The notes: generated from the sequence alone by a model not told the origin. A DNA stretch of 64,000 bases from Actibacterium atlanticum (GCF_000671395.1 NZ_AQQY01000008.1:50146-114145); one strand, 5' to 3'. Shown: positions 19,674 through 29,260, counted from the stretch's first letter. Program-made: numbers and translations.

Positions 19674-22600
19674 TTCTGACAAGGGTTCTGGCCCGCTGGG
19701 CATTGCCGGGCAACTGACCCGGGCCTTTATCGCCTCGCCTCTGACGCCGTTGTTTCTGATGGCTTCGCTGGCGGTGGGGCTGATCGCGCTGATCTCACTG
19801 CCGCGCGAGGAAGAGCCGCAGATTTCCGTGCCGCTGGTGGATATTCATGTGCAGGCGGCGGGGCTGCGTGCCGAGGATGCCGTCAAGCTGATCACCGAGC
19901 CGCTTGAGATTATCGTCAAGGGGCTGGACGACGTCGAACATGTCTATTCGCAGACTGCGGATGATCAGGTTCTTGTAACGGCGCGCTTTGAAGTGGGGCT
20001 GGATGCGGAAACTGCCATCGTGCGGGTGCGCGATAAGCTGTTGGCCAATCTGGATCGTATCCCCAAGGGCATTCCCGAACCGAAAGTGATCGGGCGCGGG
20101 ATCAATGACGTTGCGATTGTCTCGCTAACGTTCACCGGCCAGCACGGCGACGTGTCGGCGGGCGATCTGACCCGCATCGCCCGCGAGGTCGAGGTCGAAC
20201 TGACCAAGATTGAAGATGTCGGTCTGACCTATCTTGTCGGGGCGACCGAGCAGGCCCTGCGCATCGCGCCGGACCCTGAAAAGCTTGCGCTTTACGGGGT
20301 GACGTTGCAGCAGCTGGCGGGCAAGATCGAAGGGGCCAATTCGGCCGCGCCCGCGGGCATGATCCGCGATGGCGGCGCGCAGGTCGGTCTGGTGCTGGGC
20401 CGCACGCTGAGTTCGGCCGAAGAGATCAGCAACCTAGAGGTCACGGCGCGCGATGGCCGGACGCTTTATGTCCGCGATCTGGCCGAGGTCGGCTTTGTGT
20501 CGGATCTAGATGAACATCACGTTTACAGCCTGCACCACGCTGAAGATGGCGGGATCGAAACTTCGCCCGCTGTGACCCTTGCCTTGGCCAAGCGCGCCGG
20601 GGCCAACGCTGTGATCGTTGCCGAAGAAATCCTACACCGGGTTCACGCAATGGAAGGCGGATTGATCCCCGATAGCGTGGCGGTCGAGGTCACCCGCGAC
20701 TATGGCGAAACCGCCGATGAAAAGGCCAACGAGCTGTTGTTCCATCTGGGGTTGGCGACCGTTTCCATTGTTGGGCTGGTATTGGTCGCGATTGGCTGGC
20801 GCGAGGCCATCGTGGTGGCCGTGGTCATTCCGGTGACGATCCTGCTGACGCTGTTTGCCGCTTACATCATGGGCTACACGCTGAACCGGGTGTCTTTGTT
20901 TGCGCTGATATTCTCGATCGGGATTTTGGTGGACGACGCCATTGTGGTGATCGAAAACATCGCCCGCCACTGGGCCAAAGACCCACAGAAAACCCGTTTG
21001 CAGGCGGCAATAGATGCGGTGGCCGAGGTCGGGAACCCGACCATCGTGGCCACCCTGACCGTGGTCGTCGCCCTGTTGCCGATGCTGTTCGTATCGGGAT
21101 TGATGGGCCCCTACATGAGCCCCATTCCGGCCAATGCCTCGGCGGCGATGATTTTCTCGTTCTTTGTGGCGGTGATCATCACGCCTTGGTTGATGTTGAA
21201 GATCGCGGGCAAAGCCCCCGCGCATCACGACGAAAGCGCCGAGGCCGGGGGGCGGCTGGGCAAGATCTATGCGGCCATCGCGCGGCCAGTTCTGAAAACG
21301 AAAACCATCAGCTGGGTGTTCCTGCTGGCTGTGGTGGTGTTGTCCTTTGGGTCTTTGGGCGCGCTTTACACCAAGGATGTGACCGTCAAACTGCTGCCCT
21401 TTGACAATAAGTCCGAACTGGCCATCGTGGTCGATCTGCCCGAAGGCGCATCGGTTGAAGCCACCGACGCCGTGGTGCAGGATGCCGCGCGGGTTGCCAT
21501 GCATCTGCCCGAGGTCCACTCGGCCCAGACCCACGCTGGCACCGCCGCGCCGTTCAACTTCAATGGGCTTGTGCGACACTATTTCCTGCGCCAGCAGCCG
21601 CAACTGGGCGAGGTGCAGTTGAACCTGCATGCCAAGCATCACCGCGAGCGCGCCAGCCACGACATTGCGCTGGAGCTGCGCGAGATGCTGGCCGAATTGG
21701 ACGTCCCACCGGGCACCAACATGAAAGTGGTTGAACCGCCTCCCGGCCCGCCGGTGATCGCGACCCTGCTGGCTGAAATCTATGGCCCGGACGCCGAAAC
21801 CCGGCGCGAGGTTGCCCGGCGTGTCCGCACCGCCTTTGAAGAGGTCGAATTTATTGTCGACGTCGATGATAGCTTTGGTGAACAACCCCGCCGTTTGCGG
21901 GCTGAGCTGAACGCCTCGGACCTGAATTTCTATCTGGTGCAAGAGGCGGACGCCTTGCAGACCCTTCAGCTGTTGAACGGTTCAACCACCGTTGGCTATT
22001 CGCATCGCGGCGAAGGCCGCGCGCCGCTGCCGATTGTGGTGGGGCAGGACCGCGCGAACCGGGTGCTGGACGAACGCGCCCTGGCCACCCCGGTGCCGGC
22101 AAATGCGCTGCCGGGGGGGCGCGGCGTTGTTGAGCTTGGCGATGTGGTCACGATCACCGAGGAACACGCCAGCTTCCCGATCTTTCGCCACAACGGCCGC
22201 TTTGCCGAGATGGTCACGGCCGAACTGGCCGGGACATTCGAGGCGCCGCTTTATGGTATGATCGCTGTTCAGGAAAAGCTGGACGCGATGGATTGGTCTG
22301 ATCTGCCCAAACCGCAGATCAGCCTGAATGGCCAACCCGCCAGTGAATCTGACGTGACCCTGCTTTGGGATGGCGAATGGGAGGTCACATGGATCACCTT
22401 CCGCGATATGGGGGCGGCATTTGGTGTGGCTTTGCTGGGGATTTACATCCTTGTGGTGGCGCAGTTTGGCAGCTTCCGCCTGCCGCTGGTGATCCTGACG
22501 CCGGTACCGCTGACGTTCCTGGGCATCATGTTCGGCCATTGGCTTTATGGGGCGCCGTTCTCGGCCACGTCGATGATTGGGTTCATCGCGCTGGCAGGGA

Positions 22601-22869
22601 TCATTGTGCGCAACTCGATCCTGCTGGTCGATTTCATTCGCCACGCCGACCCGGATGGAAAGGTCACGGTGGATGTGTTGATCGAGGCAGGCGCGACGCG
22701 GTTCAAACCCATCCTGCTTACTGCGATTGCGGCGATGATTGGTGCAGTGGTGATCCTTGCGGATCCGATTTTTCAGGGGCTGGCGATCTCGCTGCTGTTT
22801 GGTCTGGCGTCGTCTACCGCGCTGACAGTGCTGGTGATCCCGGCGATCTATCGCATCTTCCGCACCTGA
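19666..22869 (+). CDS. RND family efflux pump permease
   Basis: A 1067-residue inner-membrane RND permease of the AcrB/HAE superfamily. It shows the N-terminal LPREEEPQISVPLVDI, twelve predicted membrane segments, two large periplasmic loops and the proton-relay pair Asp423-Asp424 in SIGILVDDAIVVIENI. The C-terminal repeat ends IGFIALAGIIVRNSILLVDF. It exports hydrophobic or toxic compounds by proton antiport; the substrate cannot be told from sequence. No outer-membrane TolC gene is in the operon. Confidence 0.95.
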   Translation: MSDSDKGSGPLGIAGQLTRAFIASPLTPLFLMASLAVGLIALISLPREEEPQISVPLVDIHVQAAGLRAEDAVKLITEPLEIIVKGLDDVEHVYSQTADDQVLVTARFEVGLDAETAIVRVRDKLLANLDRIPKGIPEPKVIGRGINDVAIVSLTFTGQHGDVSAGDLTRIAREVEVELTKIEDVGLTYLVGATEQALRIAPDPEKLALYGVTLQQLAGKIEGANSAAPAGMIRDGGAQVGLVLGRTLSSAEEISNLEVTARDGRTLYVRDLAEVGFVSDLDEHHVYSLHHAEDGGIETSPAVTLALAKRAGANAVIVAEEILHRVHAMEGGLIPDSVAVEVTRDYGETADEKANELLFHLGLATVSIVGLVLVAIGWREAIVVAVVIPVTILLTLFAAYIMGYTLNRVSLFALIFSIGILVDDAIVVIENIARHWAKDPQKTRLQAAIDAVAEVGNPTIVATLTVVVALLPMLFVSGLMGPYMSPIPANASAAMIFSFFVAVIITPWLMLKIAGKAPAHHDESAEAGGRLGKIYAAIARPVLKTKTISWVFLLAVVVLSFGSLGALYTKDVTVKLLPFDNKSELAIVVDLPEGASVEATDAVVQDAARVAMHLPEVHSAQTHAGTAAPFNFNGLVRHYFLRQQPQLGEVQLNLHAKHHRERASHDIALELREMLAELDVPPGTNMKVVEPPPGPPVIATLLAEIYGPDAETRREVARRVRTAFEEVEFIVDVDDSFGEQPRRLRAELNASDLNFYLVQEADALQTLQLLNGSTTVGYSHRGEGRAPLPIVVGQDRANRVLDERALATPVPANALPGGRGVVELGDVVTITEEHASFPIFRHNGRFAEMVTAELAGTFEAPLYGMIAVQEKLDAMDWSDLPKPQISLNGQPASESDVTLLWDGEWEVTWITFRDMGAAFGVALLGIYILVVAQFGSFRLPLVILTPVPLTFLGIMFGHWLYGAPFSATSMIGFIALAGIIVRNSILLVDFIRHADPDGKVTVDVLIEAGATRFKPILLTAIAAMIGAVVILADPIFQGLAISLLFGLASSTALTVLVIPAIYRIFRT

Positions 22870-22879
22870 GCTGTGCTTG

Positions 22880-22903
22880 CTTGCCGGGAACAAACCCGGC
22901 AAG
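22880..22903 (+). terminator. 9-bp hairpin after the RND operon
   Basis: A perfect stem CTTGCCGGG / CCCGGCAAG closes a six-base AACAAA loop, 11 nt after the RND stop and 8 nt before the histidine kinase ATG. There is no T-run, so it is more likely an attenuating or mRNA-protecting hairpin than a strong terminator. Confidence 0.55.
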
Positions 22904-22911
22904 ACTAAACC

Positions 22912-24642
22912 ATGCGCAGCTTGCCCGCTCTTTTGATCAGTGCCGCGGTGGTCGCGGTGGCCGTGGTTGTCCAGATTGTGTCCTATGACATTTTCCGGGC
23001 GCAGGAGCTGTCGCGGTCTGAGGGGCGTTTATCGCTGTATCGCAGTACCGTCACAGCTGAGCTTGAACGGTTTTCACATCTGACGCAGGTGCTGGCTCAG
23101 GATGTGTATGTGATGGCGGCGGCACTGGGGGCCGAAGCTGCAACCCTGAACCCAAGGCTCAAGGGGTTTTCCGACAGTGCTGGGTTGGATGCGATCTATC
23201 TGATGACGACGGACGGGCTGACGGTGGCTGCCTCCAACTATGATCAGCCGATCAGCTTTCTGGGTGGGAATTATGCCTTTCGTCCCTATTTTCAGGACGC
23301 CGTCGCCGGCCAGCAGGGGCGGTATTACGCGATTGGCGCGACGACCGGTCTGCCGGGGTATTTCATTGCCGATGCGGTGCAGTCCAAGGGGGTTGGCCCG
23401 GTCGGTGTGATTGCGATCAAGCTGGATCTTTCAAAGCTGGAAGAAAGCTGGCGCAGCGCGGGCGAACAGGTTTTGTTGTCTAATGCCGATGGGGTGGTGC
23501 TGCTGGCGTCAGATCCGGCGTGGCGGTATCGGCTGTTGGCCCCGCTTGAGGCAGAGGCGCGCGCAGAAATCGTGGCGGAAAGGCAGTTTCCGGGTCAAGC
23601 CCTGCAAGAGCTGGACTGGACCCGCGAACGGGATCAGCGCGCCACGATTTCGGGGGTTGATCGCCTGCATCTGACCAGCAGTGACCTGCCCCACGGCTGG
23701 GAGCTGCACTATTTCGCCAGCGATGACCGCGCGGTGACGCGCAGTTGGTTGGCGACGGCGCTGGCGGTTTTTGCCGCCGGGGTGGTCTTGGTGCTCGTGC
23801 AGGTGCAACGCACGCGGCGTATGGGCGCCGCCTTGCAACGCTCTGAACTTGAAGAGGCCGCACTGCGTCAGGCCAACAAGCAGCTTGCGTTTGAGATCAC
23901 CGAGCGCCGCGCCGCAGAGCGCCGTTTGAAGCGCACGCAAGGAGAGTTAGAGCGCGCCAGCCGCTTGGCGGCGTTGGGGCGTTTGTCCGCTTCGGTCACG
24001 CATGAGCTGGGCCAGCCCATCGCAGCGATGCGCAATCATTTGGCTGCTGCCGAGCTGAATACCGGCAATCAAGCCCGGCTGCCGACGCGCATCACAGAGC
24101 TGGTGGACCGGATGGAGGGCATCACCCGGCAGCTTAAGTTCTTTGCCCGATCTGAAGATCGCCCGTTCGAGGAAGTCGATCTGAGCGCCGCGATGAAAGC
24201 CGCCTTGGCCTTGGTGGAAACCAACATCCAGGCCAATGATGTTGCGACCCATTTTGATCTTCCCAATCACCCGATCATTCTGCGCGGAAGTCGGCTGCGG
24301 ATCGAACAGGTCATGACCAATCTGCTGCGCAATGCGGTGGATGCGGTCGAAGACAGCGCCGCGCCCGCCATCTGGATCAGCGTTGATCAATCCGCGGCAG
24401 AAAGCTGGTTTGAAATCCGGGACAACGGGCACGGTCTGGGCGAGGCCACCCTTGCGGACCTGCAAGAACCCTTCGTGACCACCCGCGAAAGCGGACGGGG
24501 CATGGGGCTGGGGCTTGCGATCTCGGCCAGCATTGTGAACGACCATGGCGGCGAAATGACCGCGCGCAACGCGGACCGGGGGGGCGCCGTTTTCCGCGTG
24601 GTGTTCCCGCGTTCCGAAACAGACACAAGCGAGGCTGCATGA
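22912..24642 (+). CDS. dctB: DctB-type sensor histidine kinase
   Basis: A 576-residue membrane histidine kinase. Two membrane segments (about residues 4-22 and 283-302) flank a periplasmic dCache-like sensor domain (AFRPYFQDAVAGQQGRYYAI is typical of DctB). After a coiled-coil linker (about 310-355), the phospho-acceptor is His364 in SVTHELGQPIAAMRNHL, followed by N-box NLLRNAVDAV, G1 RDNGHGLGE and G2 GRGMGLGLAIS. It probably senses the TRAP substrate, likely a carboxylate. Its stop overlaps the regulator start (ATGA). Confidence 0.92.
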   Translation: MRSLPALLISAAVVAVAVVVQIVSYDIFRAQELSRSEGRLSLYRSTVTAELERFSHLTQVLAQDVYVMAAALGAEAATLNPRLKGFSDSAGLDAIYLMTTDGLTVAASNYDQPISFLGGNYAFRPYFQDAVAGQQGRYYAIGATTGLPGYFIADAVQSKGVGPVGVIAIKLDLSKLEESWRSAGEQVLLSNADGVVLLASDPAWRYRLLAPLEAEARAEIVAERQFPGQALQELDWTRERDQRATISGVDRLHLTSSDLPHGWELHYFASDDRAVTRSWLATALAVFAAGVVLVLVQVQRTRRMGAALQRSELEEAALRQANKQLAFEITERRAAERRLKRTQGELERASRLAALGRLSASVTHELGQPIAAMRNHLAAAELNTGNQARLPTRITELVDRMEGITRQLKFFARSEDRPFEEVDLSAAMKAALALVETNIQANDVATHFDLPNHPIILRGSRLRIEQVMTNLLRNAVDAVEDSAAPAIWISVDQSAAESWFEIRDNGHGLGEATLADLQEPFVTTRESGRGMGLGLAISASIVNDHGGEMTARNADRGGAVFRVVFPRSETDTSEAA

Positions 24643-25979
24643 GTCAGGACCGTCCTTTCAGTATTCTGATCGTCGAAGATGATCGCGGTATGCGGCAATC
24701 TCTTGTCGAGTTGATGGAGGCCGCAGGCTGGCGGGTTGAGGCCCTATCGCGGGCGGATCGCGTGGCCGAACACCTGACGATGTTCCTGCCTGATGTGATC
24801 TTATCTGATGTGCGGATGCCGGGCATGTCGGGATTGGAGCTGTTGACCAGCCTTGATCCCAACGCGCATCCGCCGCTGGTCTTGATTTCGGCGCATGGGG
24901 ATATCCCAATGGCGGTGCAGGCGATCAAGGACGGGGCCTATAGTTTTGTCGAGAAACCATATGAGCCCCGCCGGTTGTTGACGATCCTCAGCCACGCCGC
25001 CGAACAAAACCGGATGCGACACTCCAACACCCGGTTGCGTGAACGGCTGATGCGCCTGTCGGGGTTGGATCGGGTTTTGCTTGGCCAGACCCCCGACATC
25101 GCCGCCCTAAGAGAAGACGTGCTGGATTTGGCCGAAACCGAGGTCGCCGTGCTGTTGCAGGGGGAAACCGGCGCCGGCAAGGATCTTGTGGCCCATGCGC
25201 TGCATGATCTGGGGCGGCGTTCGGACGCCCCTTTTCTGGCGCTCAATTGCGCGGCGCTGACGCCAGACACCTTCGAGGCTGAGATGTTCGGCACGTCTGA
25301 CGGGCGGGAGGGGCGGCTGTTGAACGCTTCGGGTGGCACGCTCTATCTGGATGAGGTTTGCGCCTGTCCTTTGCCGGTACAGGCCAAGCTTTTGCGAGTC
25401 ATCGAAGAGAAACAGATTTTCCCGGTTGGGGCGTCGTCCCCGGTGCCGGTGGCGTTTCGGGTGGTTTCGGCCAGCAACGAGGATGTGCAAGAGGCAGTGG
25501 TGCAGGGGCGGCTGCGTGCTGACCTGTTGTTCCGGCTAAACACCGTGGTTCTGACCTTGCCGACCCTGCGCAACCGGTTGGACGATCTGGGCATGTTGGC
25601 GACCTTTTTCCTGGCCGAGTATGCCCGCATCTATGAGGTGACCCCGCCCGAGCTGAGCCAGGCCGATCTGGCGGCTTTGATGTCCCATGACTGGCCCGGA
25701 AACGTGCGCGAACTGCGTAGTGTCGCCGAGCGTCGGGTGCTGGCGGCGCGGCGTGGTGGGGGCTCGATGGCGCAGGCCTTGCAGGCCAGTGCAACACCCG
25801 AAGACGTGCCCGAGACCCTGCGCGAGGCCGTCGCCGCCTTTGAGCGTGAGCTGATCGCCAAGGCGATCAGGACGCACGCGGGGCGGATGGACGCCACCGC
25901 CGAGGCGCTGGGCATTGGCCGACGCACCCTGAACGAAAAGATCGTTAAGCTGGGTTTGGACAAAGAGGCGCTTTTGTAG
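24639..25979 (+). CDS. dctD: DctD-like NtrC-family response regulator lacking GAFTGA
   Basis: A 446-residue regulator: receiver domain with phospho-Asp57 (ILSDVRMPGMSG), AAA+ domain with Walker A LLQGETGAGKD and Walker B GGTLYLDEV, and a Fis-type helix-turn-helix C-terminus (DATAEALGIGRRTLNEKI). Between EMFG and GGTL only 13 residues remain (TSDGREGRLLNAS) where family members have about 21 including GAFTGA. That loop contacts sigma-54, so this protein should not activate RpoN promoters in the standard way. It is paired with the DctB-like kinase and the downstream TRAP genes, which it presumably controls. Confidence 0.93.
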   Translation: MSQDRPFSILIVEDDRGMRQSLVELMEAAGWRVEALSRADRVAEHLTMFLPDVILSDVRMPGMSGLELLTSLDPNAHPPLVLISAHGDIPMAVQAIKDGAYSFVEKPYEPRRLLTILSHAAEQNRMRHSNTRLRERLMRLSGLDRVLLGQTPDIAALREDVLDLAETEVAVLLQGETGAGKDLVAHALHDLGRRSDAPFLALNCAALTPDTFEAEMFGTSDGREGRLLNASGGTLYLDEVCACPLPVQAKLLRVIEEKQIFPVGASSPVPVAFRVVSASNEDVQEAVVQGRLRADLLFRLNTVVLTLPTLRNRLDDLGMLATFFLAEYARIYEVTPPELSQADLAALMSHDWPGNVRELRSVAERRVLAARRGGGSMAQALQASATPEDVPETLREAVAAFERELIAKAIRTHAGRMDATAEALGIGRRTLNEKIVKLGLDKEALL

Positions 25980-26000
25980 CCCTGCGGAAATCCGCAGGGC
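25979..26000 (+). promoter_or_regulatory. 9-bp hairpin at the end of dctD
   Basis: GCCCTGCGG / CCGCAGGGC pair perfectly around an AAAT loop, starting at the last base of the dctD stop codon. A G-rich stretch, not a T-run, follows. It may reduce read-through into dctP or protect the dctBD mRNA 3' end. Confidence 0.5.
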
Positions 26001-26096
26001 AGGGGGCGGGAGGCATGCGATTTCCCTCATATGCAAACGCGTTGCGCTGGCGCATTCTTGTCGCAGTCACAACGCATGACTGAGGGAGGAATCACC

Positions 26097-27107
26097 ATGC
26101 GCAAATACCTGAACCGTGCCGCGATCGCGGCGCTTTCGATGACTTTTGCAACCGAAGCTCTGGCGACTGAATGGAACGTGTCGCTTTGGGGCAAACGCCG
26201 CGCCTTTACCGAACATGTTGAAAAACTGGCCGAGCTGGTCGATCAAAAAACCGGCGGCGAATTCACCCTGAGCATCAGTTATGGTGGCCTGTCCAAGAAC
26301 CGCGAAAATCTGGATGGTATTTCGATCGGCGCGTTTGAGATGGCGCAGTTCTGCGCGGGCTATCACCGCGATAAGAACCCGTCGATCACCGTGCTGGAGC
26401 TGCCGTTTCTGGGTGTAAGTTCGCTGGAGCAAGAGGTTGATCTGGCGATGGCGCTCTATAAGCACCCGGCCGTCGAAAAAGACCTGGGTCGCTGGAACGC
26501 GACGCTGCTGATGCCCTCGCCGCTGCCCCAGTACAACCTTGTGGGTGTGGGCGACGCGCCTGCAACGCTGGCGGACTTCGCCGGTCTGACCGTGCGTGCC
26601 ACCGGCGGCATTGGCAAGGCGATGGAAACTGTCGGTGCTGTCCCGACCTCTATGTCGGCCACCGAGGTGCGTCAGGCGCTGGACAGTGGTGTGATCAAGG
26701 CCGCCAGTTTTGCCCCGCATGCGCATATGTCGTTTGGCACCATCGAGAACGGCAAGTGGTGGACCACTAACCTGAACCCCGGTTCGGTCCATTGCCCCGT
26801 GGTTGTGAACACCGATGCACTGGCTGATCTGTCGGACGCGCATCGCGATGCGCTGCTTAGCTCGGTTGATGAGGCGCTGGCCTATTACATCGACTTTTAC
26901 AACAACAAGACCATGGCCGCCTGGGGGCCAGCGTTGGAGGAGCGCGGGATTGAGCAGGTGACCTTTGCCGATGCTGAGATCGCAGCGTTCAAAGAGGCCG
27001 CAGCCGCCCCGGCAGCCGCATCATGGATCGAAGAGAACACCGCGCGTGGTCTGCCCGCGCAGGAGCTTTACGATATGATCACTGGCATGATCGCTGGCGA
27101 CAGCTGA
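26097..27107 (+). CDS. dctP: TRAP transporter solute-binding protein
   Basis: A 336-residue periplasmic binding protein of the DctP family. The signal peptide is MRKYLNRAAIAALSMTFATE with cleavage expected after EALA. The start at 26097 is set by a GGGAGGA site and the signal peptide; the frame is open further upstream. The conserved Arg for the substrate carboxylate is probably in LTVRATGGIGKAM. It delivers an organic acid to DctQM. Its genetic link to DctBD suggests induction by its own substrate; the identity of the acid is not evident. Confidence 0.93.
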   Translation: MRKYLNRAAIAALSMTFATEALATEWNVSLWGKRRAFTEHVEKLAELVDQKTGGEFTLSISYGGLSKNRENLDGISIGAFEMAQFCAGYHRDKNPSITVLELPFLGVSSLEQEVDLAMALYKHPAVEKDLGRWNATLLMPSPLPQYNLVGVGDAPATLADFAGLTVRATGGIGKAMETVGAVPTSMSATEVRQALDSGVIKAASFAPHAHMSFGTIENGKWWTTNLNPGSVHCPVVVNTDALADLSDAHRDALLSSVDEALAYYIDFYNNKTMAAWGPALEERGIEQVTFADAEIAAFKEAAAAPAAASWIEENTARGLPAQELYDMITGMIAGDS

Positions 27108-27117
27108 TCTGACCCCG

Positions 27118-27141
27118 TGCCCCGCGCTTTGTCGCGGGGCA
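27118..27141 (+). promoter_or_regulatory. Intercistronic stem-loop between dctP and dctQ
   Basis: TGCCCCGCG / CGCGGGGCA form a 9-bp stem with a six-base loop, followed by TTTCC. It lies 10 nt after the dctP stop. Such hairpins after binding-protein genes commonly cause partial termination or stabilise the upstream message, giving more DctP than membrane subunits. Confidence 0.65.
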
Positions 27142-27170
27142 TTTCCTGATGACAGAATAGGGGACCCGCC

Positions 27171-27803
27171 ATGGCCGGATCATCCTTGGTATTCACAGAT
27201 GCCAGCGTGCTCAGCAAAGCTGATCGCGTGCTTTACGAACTGGAAAAACGTCTGGCCCTTCTCAGCGGGCTTGCGGTGTTTTCATTGATGGTTCTGGCGG
27301 TGTTGTCCGTCAGCGGGCGTAACTTTCTGAACCAGCCCCTGCCGGGCTATGTCGACTGGATTGAACAGGCGATGCCGCTGATTGCCTTTATGGGGATATC
27401 CTATACCCAGCGCGACGGCGGGCACATTCGGATGGATATGCTGGTCGGCGCTTTGAAGGGGCGCACGCTTTATGCGGTGGAGTTCGTGACCACGCTGGCG
27501 ATCTTTGTTCTGATGGTGCTGCTTGTGTGGGGCACATGGGCGCATTTCCAACGCAGTTTCGATTTCGGTGCGCCCATGTGGAGCCGCGATAGCTCTATGG
27601 ATATCGCACTGCCAATCTGGCCGGCCAAGCTGTTGGCGCCAGTGGCCTTTGGCGTGCTGTGTCTGCGCTTGGCCCTGCAGCTTTGGGCCTATGTCCGGGC
27701 CTTTATCAACAATGACGCGCGGCCCATTGCCGTGCCGATGATTTTGAATGCGGCCGAGCAAGCCGCGCTGGAAGCCGAGCATGTCTCGGGTCAAGACAGC
27801 TAA
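27171..27803 (+). CDS. dctQ: TRAP transporter small membrane subunit
   Basis: A 210-residue protein with four transmembrane segments. The conserved DctQ pattern is visible: NQPLPGYVDWIEQAMPLIAF, then SYTQRDGGHIRMDMLVG and the later LPIWPAKLLAPVAFGVLCLR. It partners DctM in the inner membrane. Membrane segments start at about residue 40, after a cytoplasmic N-terminus. Confidence 0.93.
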   Translation: MAGSSLVFTDASVLSKADRVLYELEKRLALLSGLAVFSLMVLAVLSVSGRNFLNQPLPGYVDWIEQAMPLIAFMGISYTQRDGGHIRMDMLVGALKGRTLYAVEFVTTLAIFVLMVLLVWGTWAHFQRSFDFGAPMWSRDSSMDIALPIWPAKLLAPVAFGVLCLRLALQLWAYVRAFINNDARPIAVPMILNAAEQAALEAEHVSGQDS

Positions 27804-27814
27804 GGGGCGATCAG

Positions 27815-29215
27815 ATGGAACCGATTGAAATTGGCCTGATCGTTTCAGGCGGGATGCTGGTGCTCGTGATCCTTGGGATGCGGGTGGCCTTTGCTGCCGG
27901 TCTGGCCGGGCTTGTAGGGTTGATCTGGATTTTCTGGGCCAAGTTTGGCTATGCGCCCGATAAGTTCGAAAAGGCGCTGACCGTGGCGGTGAAAACCGCC
28001 GGGCAGGTGCCACACTCTAAGGTCTCCAGCCAAGCGCTGAGCCTGATCCCGACCTTCATCCTGATCGGCTATCTGGCCTATTACGCGGGCCTGACCAAGG
28101 CGCTGTTTGAGGCCGCGAAACGTTGGTTCGCATGGGTGCCGGGTGGCTTGGCCGTGTCGACCGTGTTCGCGACTGCCGGGTTTGCGGCGGTGTCGGGCGC
28201 GTCGGTTGCGACCTCGGCGGTGTTCGCGCGGATCGCCATCCCCGAGATGCTGAAGATCGGCTATGACAAACGCTTTGCGGCAGGGGTCGTGGCGGCCGGT
28301 GGCACGCTGGCCAGCCTGATCCCGCCGTCGGCCATTTTGGTGATCTATGCAATCATCGTGGAACAAGACGTGGGTAAGCTGCTGTTGGCGGGCTTCATCC
28401 CCGGCGCGTTTTCGGCGCTGATCTATGGCGCGCTGATCATCGGCATGGCGCTGACGATCAAGGGCTTTGGCCCGGCGGTCAGCGGCTTTACCTGGAAAGA
28501 GCGGTTTGTTGCCCTGCCGCCCGCGCTGCCGATCCTGTTTGTCGTCGTGACCATCATCTTCTTTGTCTACAACCCCTTTGGCGGAGACGCTTGGGGCACC
28601 CCGACCGAGGGTGGGGCAATTGGCGCCTTTGTGGTTTTCTGCATGGCGCTTTATCGCGGGATGCGCTGGGCGCAGCTGAAAGACGCATTGCTGGAAACCG
28701 CCAAGCTGAGCGTGATGATCTTTACCATCATCTGGGGCGTGCTGATCTATGTGCGGTTCTTGGGCTTTGCCGAACTGCCCGATGCCTTTGCGGCCTGGAT
28801 CACCTCATTGCAGATGTCGCCGATGCTGATCCTGATCTGCATTCTTCTGGCCTATGCGGTGTTGGGCATGTTCATGGACGCCATCGGGATGCTGCTGTTG
28901 ACCCTGCCGGTGGTCTATCCGGCGGTGATGGCGCTGAATGGCGGCGAGTTTGTTTCAGCCGCCGACAGTACCTTTGGCATGTCCGGCCCGATGTGCGCGA
29001 TCTGGTTTGGCATTCTGGTGGTGAAGATGGCCGAGTTCTGCCTGATTACCCCCCCGATTGGCCTGAACTGCTTTGTTGTCGCCGGTGTGCGGGATGATCT
29101 GAGCGTGCAGGACGTCTTCAAGGGCGTTACCCCGTTCTTTATCGCGGACGCGATTACCATTGCTCTGCTGGTGGCTTTCCCGGCCATCGTGCTGTGGTTG
29201 CCGAGCCAAGTCTGA
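27815..29215 (+). CDS. dctM: TRAP transporter large permease
   Basis: A 466-residue permease of the DctM family with about 12 membrane segments. Motifs include VSGASVATSAVFARIAIPEM, GTLASLIPPSAILVIYAI and the C-terminal ITPPIGLNCFVVAG, which hold the sodium/substrate sites in this family. It follows dctQ by 11 bp. A 12-bp hairpin just after the stop ends the operon. Confidence 0.95.
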   Translation: MEPIEIGLIVSGGMLVLVILGMRVAFAAGLAGLVGLIWIFWAKFGYAPDKFEKALTVAVKTAGQVPHSKVSSQALSLIPTFILIGYLAYYAGLTKALFEAAKRWFAWVPGGLAVSTVFATAGFAAVSGASVATSAVFARIAIPEMLKIGYDKRFAAGVVAAGGTLASLIPPSAILVIYAIIVEQDVGKLLLAGFIPGAFSALIYGALIIGMALTIKGFGPAVSGFTWKERFVALPPALPILFVVVTIIFFVYNPFGGDAWGTPTEGGAIGAFVVFCMALYRGMRWAQLKDALLETAKLSVMIFTIIWGVLIYVRFLGFAELPDAFAAWITSLQMSPMLILICILLAYAVLGMFMDAIGMLLLTLPVVYPAVMALNGGEFVSAADSTFGMSGPMCAIWFGILVVKMAEFCLITPPIGLNCFVVAGVRDDLSVQDVFKGVTPFFIADAITIALLVAFPAIVLWLPSQV

Positions 29216-29220
29216 CGATC

Positions 29221-29260
29221 CCTCCTGATCGCGCCTCGAAGGAAGAGAGCGATCGGGAGG
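29221..29260 (+). terminator. Hairpin downstream of dctM
   Basis: CCTCCTGATCGC pairs with GCGATCGGGAGG (12 bp, one T-G wobble) around a 16-base loop, 5 nt after the dctM stop. The following bases are CTTGCTTCG, so the T-tract is weak. It is the likely end of the dctBD-PQM transcript. Confidence 0.6.

Noticed and set aside
20632..21942. A 436-codon minus-strand open frame
   Set aside because: It is fully inside the RND permease gene in the opposite direction, and is rich in His/Gln/Gly as expected of an antisense shadow.
25979..26000. Hairpin after dctD as a full rho-independent terminator
   Set aside because: The stem is good, but it is followed by a G-rich stretch and not a T-run, so I list it only as a regulatory hairpin.
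26020..26096. Possible sigma-54 promoter before dctP (TGGCGC followed by TTGTCGC)
   Set aside because: The distance between the GG and GC elements is 12, not 10, bases, and the regulator lacks GAFTGA, so I do not call it.
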